Source: Halobacillus amylolyticus
GTDB taxonomy: Bacteria > Bacillota > Bacilli > Bacillales > Halobacillaceae
NCBI RefSeq assembly: GCF_022921115.1
Contig: NZ_CP095075.1
Location: 3,236,001-3,300,000, forward strand
Direction of reading: 5' to 3'
Length of the DNA stretch: 64,000 nt
Shown piece by piece: positions 1 through 8,183 of the stretch. The notes beneath the pieces are model-generated. The model saw only the letters and a program-made list of their open reading frames with translations. It was not told the origin of the DNA and did not search any database. Every line of letters begins with the position of its first letter. Position 1 is the first letter of the stretch. The translations under genes were made by a program, and so were the position numbers.

Positions 1-18
1 ATCAGAAAGAGGGATCTT

Positions 19-456
19 ATGAAAAATACAGTGATTAAAGAATTACAATCTCACAAAGCAATACTTGAGGCCTTTCCAGTTATGAATCAACTACGAACTC
101 ATCTAGATGAAGAAACATACTTAGCACTTGTAACAGAAGCAAAAGAAAAGGAAAGCTACAGGCTTTTTGCCCTATATGATCGAGGTGAAATCGTTGCTGT
201 AACGGGGTTTAAACCTATGATCACCCTTTACTATGGTCGGTTTGTGTGGGTGTGTGACCTTGTAACAAACAGCGAAAGTCGTTCAAAAGGATATGGAGAC
301 AAGCTGCTTACTTTTGTACATGAATGGACGAACGAAAATGGGTATGAAAGTGTTGCTTTATCATCGGGATTGCAACGAATGGAGGCGCATCGTTTTTATG
401 AAGAACGGATGGACTACGACAAGGTAAGTTATGTGTTTAAAAGAAAGATCGATTAG
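19..456 (+). CDS. GNAT family N-acetyltransferase
   Basis: This encodes a 145-residue protein of the GNAT fold, which transfers acetyl from acetyl-CoA to an amine; the substrate cannot be told. The acetyl-CoA loop is visible as SRSKGYGDKLL near residue 88, followed by the helix and the C-terminal strand pattern usual for the family (ESVALSSGLQRMEAHRFYEERM). The start ATG has a purine-rich AGAGGGA just upstream. The length matches a single-domain GNAT. It is followed 42 bases later by a methyltransferase-like gene in the same direction, and another GNAT lies 0.8 kb on, but nothing ties them into one pathway. Confidence 0.85.
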   Translation: MKNTVIKELQSHKAILEAFPVMNQLRTHLDEETYLALVTEAKEKESYRLFALYDRGEIVAVTGFKPMITLYYGRFVWVCDLVTNSESRSKGYGDKLLTFVHEWTNENGYESVALSSGLQRMEAHRFYEERMDYDKVSYVFKRKID

Positions 457-498
457 CAAAGACGGCAATAATGAAATGATGGTTAGGAGCGGTGGATA

Positions 499-1047
499 AT
501 GAGCCATGAAAAAGTGGTGATTGGAGCTGGCGAATATAACAATAACCCTGGTTGGAGGCAAACTCAAGAAACAGAACTTAACTTACTCAATAAGAACGAT
601 TGGATAAAAGAGTTCTCAGAAAACAGTCTATCTGCCATATTAGCTGAACATGTTTGGGAGCATTTGACCTATCAAGAAGGAAAAGCAGCTGCAAAAAATT
701 GTTTTGAATTTTTAAAGACAGGCGGTTATGTCCGTTGTGCTGTACCAGATGGTTTTTTTAGGAATGAGACCTATCAGAATATGGTTAAGGTAGGCGGTCC
801 TGGGCCTGAAGATCATCCTGCAGCTAGTCACAAATACGTACATAATTATAAGACTTTAACACACTTATTTGAAGAAGCTGGTTTTGAAGTAAGGTTACTT
901 GAATACTGCGATGAAGCTGGCGTTTTTCGACAAAATGAGTGGGAGGGAAAAGAGGGGGTTATTTTTCGCTCGAAGAAGTATGATCCCAGAAACCAGGGTG
1001 ATGGAGTAGCTTTTCCATCTTTAATTATCGATGCTATTAAAAACTAA
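499..1047 (+). CDS. Methyltransferase-like protein (class I SAM-dependent fold)
   Basis: A 182-residue protein resembling the predicted SAM-dependent methyltransferases that act on unknown small molecules or glycans. Visible family traits are the N-terminal VVIGAGEY glycine-containing strand, an acidic strand end before SLSAILAEHVWEHL (the HxxEH-type motif of these proteins), and the later FLKTGGYVRCAVPDG segment, equivalent to the LKPGGxxxxxxPD motif. The N-terminal Rossmann half is short, so the glycine-rich SAM loop is weak and binding is not certain. An AGGAGCGG ribosome site precedes the ATG. The substrate is unknown. Confidence 0.7.
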   Translation: MSHEKVVIGAGEYNNNPGWRQTQETELNLLNKNDWIKEFSENSLSAILAEHVWEHLTYQEGKAAAKNCFEFLKTGGYVRCAVPDGFFRNETYQNMVKVGGPGPEDHPAASHKYVHNYKTLTHLFEEAGFEVRLLEYCDEAGVFRQNEWEGKEGVIFRSKKYDPRNQGDGVAFPSLIIDAIKN

Positions 1048-1216
1048 AACTACTGAAGTGGAACCCTTACTTCATCAATAATATGGGAGTATCAGCTATT
1101 TACAAAGAGCGTATAGTGCAAAAAGACTGGAAATCAACATGGAATAAGATTGAAATTCATCACCTTCATCATTATTAAATATGATGAGACTTGTTAGACG
1201 AAAGGAGTCCTTTTAT

Positions 1217-1786
1217 ATGAATCCTATACTACTCGAATTTCCTCATGAATTTAAAACAGACCGATTACTAATTAGGATGCCGAAACCTGGGGACGGAAAG
1301 GCCGTACATAGTGCGATAAAAGCTTCAATTAAAGAATTAAAGCCCTGGATGCCGTTTGCTCAAAATGACCAAAGCGAGGAAGAAACTGAAATAAATATAC
1401 GTGAATCCCATGTCAAGTTTTTAAAACGGGAGGATCTAAGATTGCTTGTTTTTCTTGAAGAAACAGGGCAATTGGTTTGTTCCTCAGGTCTACACCGTAT
1501 CGATTGGGATGTCCCCAAGTTTGAAATAGGATATTGGGCAGACACCCGTTTTAGTGGAAAAGGATATACAACTGAGGCTGTAGCAGGCATAACAGAGTTT
1601 GCCTTTAAAGAACTAAGTGCAAAGCGAGTGGAAATAAGGTGCGATTCAAATAATTCGAAAAGTATGGCTATACCCGAAAGACTGGGTTTTAAGTTAGAGG
1701 GAGTACTTAGAAATGACGACCTTTCAGTGGAAGAGAAGGAGCTAAGGGATACTTGCGTCTATTCAAAGGTAGACTTAAAAGATTAG
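1217..1786 (+). CDS. RimJ/RimL-type GNAT acetyltransferase
   Basis: A 189-residue GNAT of the RimJ/RimL group, which acetylates protein N-termini, aminoglycosides or small amines. The opening EFKTDRLLIRMPKPGDG matches the family's TERLxLRxxxxxD start, and the acetyl-CoA loop is FSGKGYTTEAV. The reading frame is open from 1181, but the ATG at 1217 has AAAGGAG ten bases upstream, whereas the earlier ATG codons have none, so 1217 is chosen. A strong hairpin terminator follows. The target is unknown. Confidence 0.85.
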   Translation: MNPILLEFPHEFKTDRLLIRMPKPGDGKAVHSAIKASIKELKPWMPFAQNDQSEEETEINIRESHVKFLKREDLRLLVFLEETGQLVCSSGLHRIDWDVPKFEIGYWADTRFSGKGYTTEAVAGITEFAFKELSAKRVEIRCDSNNSKSMAIPERLGFKLEGVLRNDDLSVEEKELRDTCVYSKVDLKD

Positions 1787-1812
1787 CCATATTCATATTA
1801 CGTTAATTTGAT

Positions 1813-1845
1813 AGGAAGATAGGGAGATCCTTACCCTATCTTCCT
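1813..1845. terminator. Bidirectional intrinsic terminator
   Basis: A 12-bp perfect inverted repeat (AGGAAGATAGGG and its complement) with a 9-base loop lies between two convergent genes, the GNAT at 1217 and the reverse-strand gene at 1858. The flanking T/A tracts are weak, but the position fits a shared terminator. Confidence 0.7.
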
Positions 1846-1857
1846 CCAAGCTTTGGT

Positions 1858-2289
1858 TTACATACGAACAATTACTGCACCGCCGCCGCTCCCTTGGACA
1901 CACTTGGTATCTTCCTGACCATGCATCGACTGCAGCAATTGATTATTTTGTGCAATCAATTGACTAAGCTTATCCATCTGATTTTCAAGTCTGTGTATCA
2001 CCTGCAGCATATATTGCATATCTGGTGAGTTACCATGATATGAATTGGCTGGGAAAGACGAATATGGGTAGCCATGAACGTTCTGTTTCTTTTGGAAAGG
2101 GCGTTGGGAGGGAGAGGGATACTCTGGAAATACCCCATTCTTGTGCATGGCACCTTGAGATTGTGTTCTTTCTTCTGATCCTTCGCCTTGATCGTTGACG
2201 TAACTTTGATATCCATTCCTTTCACTTTTTCCCCATTGATTTTGACGATAGGGGTGCCACTCTGGTTGGGATGAATTGTGGGAAGACAT
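1858..2289 (-). CDS. Hypothetical Gln/Asn/Ser-rich protein with short coiled coil
   Basis: A 143-residue protein I do not recognise. The first 85 residues are low complexity, rich in Q, N, S, G, Y and P, like spore-coat or surface proteins. Residues about 90-118 (MLQVIHRLENQMDKLSQLIA) form a heptad-like helix, and the end is CVQGSGGGAVIVRM, a glycine stretch followed by a hydrophobic strand that looks conserved. In a spore former this composition would suit a coat or germination-associated protein, but that is inference. It stands alone on its strand, and an AAGGAGATTAAAGG site precedes its ATG. Confidence 0.6.
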   Translation of the reverse strand: MSSHNSSQPEWHPYRQNQWGKSERNGYQSYVNDQGEGSEERTQSQGAMHKNGVFPEYPSPSQRPFQKKQNVHGYPYSSFPANSYHGNSPDMQYMLQVIHRLENQMDKLSQLIAQNNQLLQSMHGQEDTKCVQGSGGGAVIVRM

Positions 2290-2590
2290 CCTTTAATCTC
2301 CTTTTATCATATATTCGGTTTTTTCCTTTATTGGGTATAAACATTTAATAAATGATTGATTTGCCCATGAATATAGCATCCTCCTGTATTTTTACTGGCC
2401 TACAAAACCAAAATATTGACAGCAAATTTTATGAATAGTATATTTATCTTGAATTAGAGATAAATGATTTTAGGCTAAATGTAAATACGTAAATAAAACA
2501 GGTCATTTACTAAAAAAATAAATAGTTAGAAGTCAGTTCAGTAAAGGGAGAGAGAATCCCTATCCTAGAGGTGAAATGGAGGAATTTAAA

Positions 2591-3568
2591 ATGAACGGAT
2601 TAAAAGGACTACACCACGTTACTGCCATTACGAGTAGTGCAGAAAAGAACTATGAATTTTTCACATACGTATTAGGGATGCGCTTGGTGAAAAAAACGGT
2701 GAATCAAGATGACATTCAAACCTATCATTTGTTTTTTGCAGATGACACAGGCAGCCCAGGTACAGATATGACATTCTTTGATTTCCCTGGCATCCCAAAG
2801 GGGGTACATGGCACAAACGAGATGTCAAAAACATCTTTCCGTGTGCCAAGTGATTCTGCACTGGATTATTGGGTGAAACGTTTTGATCGTTTAGAAGTGA
2901 AACACAATGGAATTAAACAGCAATTTGGTAAAAAGACACTCTCTTTTGTAGATTTTGATGATCAGCAATATCAATTGATTTCAGATGAAGGAAATGAAGG
3001 AGTAGCTGCTGGTACACCATGGCAAAAGGGACCGGTCCCTTTAGAATTTGCCATTACGGGATTAGGACCGATCTTTGTGCGGGTCGATAACATTGATTAT
3101 TTCAAAGAGATGATGGAAAAGGTTCTGTTATTCAAAGAAATCGATAAAGAAGGTTCATTCCACTTGTTTGAAGTAGGGGAAGGGGGAAATGGTGCACAGG
3201 TTGTTGTGGAATATAACACGATTCTTCCTCAAGCTAGACAAGGTTATGGTACGGTTCACCATACGGCATTTCGTGTCGAAAACCGCTCTGTTTTAGAAGA
3301 ATGGATTGAACGTATGCATAGTTTCCGGTTCCAAACCTCTGGTTACGTCGACCGACACTTTTTCCAATCACTATATGCAAATGTGGCACCACAAATATTA
3401 TTTGAATTTGCGACAGATGGGCCTGGGTTTATGGGGGATGAGCCGTATGAAACACTTGGGGAAAAATTATCTTTACCACCATTATTAGAACCAAAACGTG
3501 AGAAAATTGAAGATTTCGTTCGCCCGATTGACACCGTGAGGAGCACAAAGGAATTTACTAAGGATTAA
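2591..3568 (+). CDS. Ring-cleaving dioxygenase, VOC family (MhqO/YkcA-like)
   Basis: A 325-residue vicinal-oxygen-chelate protein with two repeated modules, like the Bacillus MhqO/YkcA dioxygenases that open hydroquinone or catechol rings using Fe(II). Candidate metal ligands are the His in LHHVTAI near the N-terminus, the His in VHHTAFR near residue 227, and the Glu in LFEFATDGPGF near residue 273. The ATG at 2591 has GGAGGA eight bases upstream, so it is preferred to the ATG at 2576. In B. subtilis such genes belong to the quinone/thiol stress response of MhqR; no operator for it was identified here. Confidence 0.85.
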   Translation: MNGLKGLHHVTAITSSAEKNYEFFTYVLGMRLVKKTVNQDDIQTYHLFFADDTGSPGTDMTFFDFPGIPKGVHGTNEMSKTSFRVPSDSALDYWVKRFDRLEVKHNGIKQQFGKKTLSFVDFDDQQYQLISDEGNEGVAAGTPWQKGPVPLEFAITGLGPIFVRVDNIDYFKEMMEKVLLFKEIDKEGSFHLFEVGEGGNGAQVVVEYNTILPQARQGYGTVHHTAFRVENRSVLEEWIERMHSFRFQTSGYVDRHFFQSLYANVAPQILFEFATDGPGFMGDEPYETLGEKLSLPPLLEPKREKIEDFVRPIDTVRSTKEFTKD

Positions 3569-3894
3569 GAGCATTTTAAACTGATCTACAAAGTCAAGCG
3601 TCTCTCTTGAATGGGGAGGCGTTTGTTCTGCGGGAGTGGTCACTGTTATTTCCTTTCAGAGTTAAAATAAAAAATCTATCCTAGAGGGCGGAGCGGACAC
3701 TGATCGAATGCACGCCGCCTTATGATCAGCCCTATAGTATAGTGGGTGGCATTTTTTATAGTGAAACGCATGTCTTTAATTACCCTAAGGCTTAAGCTAG
3801 AGCTAGTAAAAGGATTACTTCTTTCCATGACCATAGTTTTTCAGATATTGTTTGTTTTTCCGAACATCTCAATCCTTTCTGAAAAATCAGTGTT

Positions 3895-4206
3895 AAATCC
3901 ATGATAATACGTGACGTAACGGACCCTTCGTTATTACGATCAAATTGCACTAGTGCAACCAGCTGGCAAGGAGGCTACAGGGAAAAGACTCTATACGGAA
4001 AAGGAAATGCTAATGCTCGAAAAGGTCGTCATCCTTAGATGTTTCAGGGGGATGAGCTTTTAGCTGGAAAGTTCTGGAAGGCGCGAAAACCGAAAAATCA
4101 TTCTCAAAAGATGAGGCTATATCCGGTATCACAAGAAATTACACGATTTATCAATGAGGCTATATCTATTTATGAGAAAGGGTGTAATACAAACGAGAGC
4201 AATTGA
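3895..4206 (+). pseudogene. Decayed MerR-family (TipA-like) regulator
   Basis: Two fragments of a MerR regulator remain. From 3919 the frame reads RTLRYYDQIAL, then GKRLYTEKEMLMLEKVVILR, which is the MerR winged-helix DNA-binding signature, ending at a stop at 4061. The preceding VT of the usual VTxRTLRYYD is in another frame, so a frameshift lies at about 3915. From 4111 a second frame reads RLYPVSQEITRFINEAISIYEKG, resembling the C-terminal end of TipA-type effector domains (FLxxAIxIY). About 100 residues between are missing. It is not expressed as an intact protein. Confidence 0.6.
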
Positions 4207-4340
4207 GAAGGAAGGGTTTTTCTGAGTAAATTAGATCCGGGGAGGTCACTAATTTAAAACTACTCCCTCCTTCCCTAGGATCATTATAACAGAACATTTG
4301 TTCCTGTGTAAGGTTTAAGCACAATAGTACAAGTATATAA

Positions 4341-4370
4341 AGAAGTAACCGTCATTGAGCGGTTACTTCT
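4341..4370 (-). terminator. Terminator after abgT-type transporter
   Basis: An 11-bp perfect inverted repeat (AGAAGTAACCG and its complement, 8-base loop) lies 18 bases beyond the stop of the leftward transporter gene. On the reverse strand it is followed by TTATATACTT, a modest T tract. Confidence 0.6.
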
Positions 4371-4388
4371 TTGTTATAGTCTATTTTT

Positions 4389-5909
4389 TTAGTAATGGAT
4401 AGGTGACCCTGGTCCAAGATCAATTCCTAATAACATCCATATGATTAGGAATAACGTCCATGAGACGAGAAAGAAAATGGAATAAGGGAACATTACGGAA
4501 ATAAGAGTACCAATCCCCATTTTTTTATCGTATTTTTGCGCAAACGCAATAATGATAGCAAAATAGGTCATTAATGGTGTAATAATGTTCGTGGACGAGT
4601 CTGCCACCCGATATGCCATTTGGGTCAATTCCGGAGAATAACCAAGTTGCATCATAATTGGTACGAAAACAGGGGCCATCATTGCCCATTTAGCAGAGGC
4701 ACTCCCGATAAACAAATTAATAAAACCAGAGACGACAATGAAGCCAAGAATCAACGGGATACCAGAAAGATTAATCGATTCAAGGAACTGGGCCCCATAA
4801 ACTCCAATGACAATTCCCATATTTGATTCTGAGAAAAAGGCAACAAACTGTCCTGCTGTAAAAGCTAAGACAATGAACATTCCCATAGACGCCATGGTGT
4901 CGGAAAGCTGATCAGCAACATCTTTATCGTTGCGGATATTTTTGGTTACCTTTCCATATACAAGGCCAGGGATGAAGAATAAAATAGCAATAATCGGTAC
5001 TAACGCATTCATGAACGGAGATTGAACGATGGATCCATCTTCTCCTCGAAGTGGAGCGTTAGGCGGTACGATGAGTAAAGCAAATGCAATGATTCCTATT
5101 GCAAGGGCAATACCTGATGCAATAAGTCCTTTTTTCTCTATTGGGCTAAGCCCTTTGAGTTCTTCTGTAGATTCGCCTTTATACTTACCTAAACGCGGTT
5201 CTACAATTTTTTCAGTTACCCAAGTACCAACAAAGGTGAGCAAGAAGACTGAAGCAAAGATAAAATAATAGTTCATAGCTATGTTCATGCCTTCTGCATA
5301 AGCAGGATCTATAATGGCAGCCGCGTCAATGGTTAATTCCCCAAGCATTGGGTCGGTCGCTGATAAAAACAGGTTAGCACTGAAGCCAGCTGAAACACCA
5401 GCGAAAGCAGCAGCCAAGCCAGCTAAAGGGTGTCTTCCCAGGGCGATAAATATGACGGCGCCTAATGGAGGCAGCACCACATATCCTGCATCAGAAGCAA
5501 CACTGGACATAATACCGGCAAAAACTAGTCCAGCTGTAACGAGACGTTTTGGTACAGATAGCACAAATCCGCGTAAGCAAGCACTAATTAGACCTGTTCT
5601 TTCAGCAAGTCCAATACCAAGCATTGTAGCCAGTACCACTCCAAGTGGTGCGAATCCTATGAAGTTATCTACCATACTTTCAAAGATATATTGAATACCT
5701 TCAGCATTTAACAGGTTTTTGACTTCTACCATTTCTCCTTCTTTACCGGGGTGTTCTACACTAACACCAGTTGAAGAGATAATAGCTGAAAGTAAAATAA
5801 CGGCCAACGCTAATAAAGCAAATAATGTAACCGGATGGGGGAGTTTATTTCCTAAGAGTTCAACCCCGTCCAGAAAACGTTGGAACAGTCCTTTACGTTT
5901 CTTTTCCAT
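4389..5909 (-). CDS. AbgT-family transporter
   Basis: A 506-residue integral membrane protein of the AbgT family, whose E. coli founder takes up p-aminobenzoyl-glutamate and whose other members export sulfonamides. The family start is clear (LDGVELLGNKLPHPVTLFALLA), as are the conserved segments SSVASDAGYVVLPPLGA, GFSANLFLSATDP and the C-terminal VADSSTNIITPLMTYFA, which line the substrate path. About a dozen hydrophobic segments are present and the length is typical. A GGAGAGGAGAA site precedes the ATG. The gene stands alone; the substrate (a folate breakdown product or an amphipathic drug) is inferred from the family only. Confidence 0.9.
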   Translation of the reverse strand: MEKKRKGLFQRFLDGVELLGNKLPHPVTLFALLALAVILLSAIISSTGVSVEHPGKEGEMVEVKNLLNAEGIQYIFESMVDNFIGFAPLGVVLATMLGIGLAERTGLISACLRGFVLSVPKRLVTAGLVFAGIMSSVASDAGYVVLPPLGAVIFIALGRHPLAGLAAAFAGVSAGFSANLFLSATDPMLGELTIDAAAIIDPAYAEGMNIAMNYYFIFASVFLLTFVGTWVTEKIVEPRLGKYKGESTEELKGLSPIEKKGLIASGIALAIGIIAFALLIVPPNAPLRGEDGSIVQSPFMNALVPIIAILFFIPGLVYGKVTKNIRNDKDVADQLSDTMASMGMFIVLAFTAGQFVAFFSESNMGIVIGVYGAQFLESINLSGIPLILGFIVVSGFINLFIGSASAKWAMMAPVFVPIMMQLGYSPELTQMAYRVADSSTNIITPLMTYFAIIIAFAQKYDKKMGIGTLISVMFPYSIFFLVSWTLFLIIWMLLGIDLGPGSPIHY

Positions 5910-6194
5910 TGTTTTCGTTCTCCTCTCCGTTATTGGGAAATAACCAGTAATGAAATTTTTCTAAAAACTATACATAGTTGTTTACTAGAATCATTTATCA
6001 TTATATAGGGAGGTTCGTATAATTTAAACACAGTTAGAATAAGTAGGAATAGTAAAAAGATTATATCGTTTCTTAAAATTTAACAATTAAATGAAGGGAA
6101 ATTCTTGATACATTGAAGTTAGTTTTGAGAGCGCTATATAAAAGATCTAGCGAAGGGTTAGATCGTGGAAGGGTATGCCACTCTATTAGTGCGT

Positions 6195-6606
6195 GTTCAA
6201 AAAGTTGCCGAATGAGAACGTCGACAAAGATCGTCATATCCTGTGCCAAAGTCGACACTAGCACGTCCTGTGCGTTGCGAGAAGTTCGAGCCACGAAAGT
6301 TTTGAGGGCCACAGCATATGCCTTTCATACAGGGAGCGGAAAAATTGAGCAATGAAAACGAGGAAGTTCATCGTTTATCCTGCATTAACGGTCAGTAAAA
6401 CCCCAAAGATATCGTCGTGAAAATAAGAAGCTAAGCGGGGAGGGGGGGTTAACTGTCCGTTAATGTCCGATTTTAAGGAACACAGACTAAGGTCGCCACG
6501 TCTTGTGGCAACGTCTGTGTGACCCACGTCGTGTAGGCCTCAACGAACCATTAGTGAAAACCCCACTGATGGAAGTTTCACTTTATCATTTGGTGAATTT
6601 ATGAAC
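6195..6606 (+). repeat. MITE-like element, copy 1 (degenerate)
   Basis: A 412-bp non-coding segment that begins GTTCAAAAAGTTGCC and ends in a worn inverse, GGTGAATTTATGAAC. The end is recognisable because about 30 bases there match the right end of the cleaner copy at 60388-60718 with few changes. Inside are two GTCCT/GTCTT-loop hairpins (6261-6273 and 6495-6509). No gene is present in 5944-6905 apart from this element. Confidence 0.6.
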
Positions 6607-6905
6607 ATCCTCTATTATTAAAATAGTAAGGACTTGCTAAAGCATATATCACTGAAACAGGCAGGGAAAGATATTGGGTGATCGTCATCAGTGCTGTCAA
6701 TTCTTATATCTATAGGGAGTATGGCGTCCCCGTCACCAGAGAACTCGTTCGTCCCTGCCAAAATGAAAAAGAAATCATCGTATGGCAAATTGATAACGAG
6801 TTCGGCCAATTTCCTAGAAATAAATATTGTTATCTTTATCCTTCAAATCTTCCAAAAGAAAAGGCCACCGTTACTCCTCTTTCCGTAACCGGATGCAACT
6901 CATTA

Positions 6906-7628
6906 CTATGCCGCGACCGAGAGCTTCTGTTTGCGTTTATACACCACTTTAGACAGCAAGACACTACATTCATATAAAAATAGCATAGGAACCACAACTA
7001 ATATATCTGCCAATAGATCTGGCGGTGTAATCAAGACAGCAATTAAAACTAGCACAAAATAGGCATACTTCCTGATTTTCTGAAGTCTGTACGGGTTTAA
7101 TACACCAAGGCTAGTCAAAAACATAATGATGACAGGAAGTTCAAATAAAAATCCGAAGGGCAGGGTCATATGTAACATAAAGCGGAAATACTTCTCTGTT
7201 GTGAAAAAGGTGTAAAACATGTCCTCTGATAAAGAAAGCAAGAAATCAAAAACAATGGGAAAGATCACAAAGTAGCCAAATGAAATACCGACAAGGAACA
7301 GGATGAATAACGCTGGAATGTAAGCTAGCGTTACTTTTTGCTCTTTAGGGGTAAGGGCGGGCCGAACAAACAGCCAGATTTGATGGGCGACGATCGGGAT
7401 TGTGCCGGATATTGAGACGACACAGGCGATCATTAAATATACCCAAAGAATTTCGCTAGGTCCAAGAACAGCCAGTGTGACATCGATATCTTTACTCAAC
7501 CACCTGTAGATCTCTTTTACATACATAAATGCCAAAATAAAAAACAGAATAAATGAGCCGAGGACAATGATTAGTCGTTTGCGCAATTCGCTTAAATGTC
7601 CGATAAGATCCATTTCGTGCTTTGTCAT
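6906..7628 (-). CDS. tatC: Twin-arginine translocase subunit TatC
   Basis: TatC is the membrane receptor of the twin-arginine pathway: it binds RR signal peptides and, with TatA, exports folded proteins. The 240-residue product shows the family start HEMDLIGHLSELRKRLI, six hydrophobic segments, and the conserved cytoplasmic/periplasmic pieces such as RPALTPKE and the LPFGFLFELPVI helix. Two adjacent ATGs follow AAGGAGG; the second (7628) has the better spacing. It is the last gene of the phoX-tatA-tatC transcription unit, an arrangement like B. subtilis phoD-tatAd-tatCd, so it probably serves mainly PhoX. Confidence 0.95.
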   Translation of the reverse strand: MTKHEMDLIGHLSELRKRLIIVLGSFILFFILAFMYVKEIYRWLSKDIDVTLAVLGPSEILWVYLMIACVVSISGTIPIVAHQIWLFVRPALTPKEQKVTLAYIPALFILFLVGISFGYFVIFPIVFDFLLSLSEDMFYTFFTTEKYFRFMLHMTLPFGFLFELPVIIMFLTSLGVLNPYRLQKIRKYAYFVLVLIAVLITPPDLLADILVVVPMLFLYECSVLLSKVVYKRKQKLSVAA

Positions 7629-7655
7629 CATGATGCCTCCTTAAAGGATAAAAGA

Positions 7656-7688
7656 AAGATGTAAGCAGGAGAGGGCTACTTACATCTT
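7656..7688 (-). terminator. Intercistronic hairpin between tatA and tatC
   Basis: A 10-bp perfect stem (AAGATGTAAG and its complement), extendable with a bulge, lies between the tatA stop and the tatC start. On the transcribed strand it is followed by TCTTTTAT. This could be a leaky terminator or an RNA-stabilising structure that keeps tatC expression below tatA. Confidence 0.5.
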
Positions 7689-7700
7689 CTTTTATTTGAT

Positions 7701-7934
7701 TTAGTTCGTTGATTGTTTTTCTTTTTGCTCGCTTGAAGCGGCTTGTTGCTCTTTATCGACTTTATCCTCTTTATCCTCTTTATCATCAGACATTAAATCT
7801 TGCGTAGACTTTTTAAATTCCTTTAGAGTCGTTCCAAATGCTCGTCCCATTTCTGGAAGTTTAGACGGTCCGAAAATGATCAACGCAATTACGAGAATGA
7901 TAATTAAACCAGGTATTCCAATATTTTGAAGCAT
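7701..7934 (-). CDS. tatA: Twin-arginine translocase subunit TatA
   Basis: A 77-residue TatA/E protein, the pore-forming or membrane-thinning component of the Tat system. It has one N-terminal transmembrane helix (residues about 6-21, [19 protein letters not shown]), the FGPxKLPE hinge, an amphipathic helix ([14 protein letters not shown]) and a charged, disordered tail rich in K, D, E and Q. The length is typical of Bacillus TatA proteins. It sits between a small Cys protein and tatC in a unit headed by the RR-signal phosphatase gene phoX. Confidence 0.93.
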   Translation of the reverse strand: MLQNIGIPGLIIILVIALIIFGPSKLPEMGRAFGTTLKEFKKSTQDLMSDDKEDKEDKVDKEQQAASSEQKEKQSTN

Positions 7935-7951
7935 ATAGATTCACCTTTCAT

Positions 7952-8137
7952 TTATGGTTTGGTGGTGATTTGGTGCCTTTGCCGGAGAAAGTTGAACAGC
8001 TTATAATCCGCTTTTCTTTCACATAGCTGGCATTCTTTATCACAGCTCTCATGCTCCTCGTGAGATAAAGAATGGACATGAGGGAGATCAATCAATTTCA
8101 AGGCATTTTTGACGTGTTTCGCACATACCATTATCAA
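7952..8137 (-). CDS. Small cysteine-rich protein within the phoX-tat unit
   Basis: A 61-residue protein with four cysteines (VCAKHVK, then ESCDKECQLCERKADYKLFN) plus several histidines, which suggests a small zinc-binding or redox module. It has no signal peptide or membrane helix. The likely start is TTG at 8137, which has GGGAGGTG seven bases upstream; an ATG six bases further in is the alternative. It lies 46 bases after phoX and 17 bases before tatA, so it is translated from the same phosphate-controlled message. I do not recognise a family and assign no function. Confidence 0.6.
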   Translation of the reverse strand: MIMVCAKHVKNALKLIDLPHVHSLSHEEHESCDKECQLCERKADYKLFNFLRQRHQITTKP

Positions 8138-8183
8138 TCCTGTCCACCTCCCAGTTTAAAATGGTGTGATACTCGAGCAACGG

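Noticed and set aside
6113..6977. Several open frames of 60-100 codons between the transporter and tatC
   Set aside because: They cover a degenerate repeat or overlap the end of tatC, with no ribosome sites or recognisable protein features.
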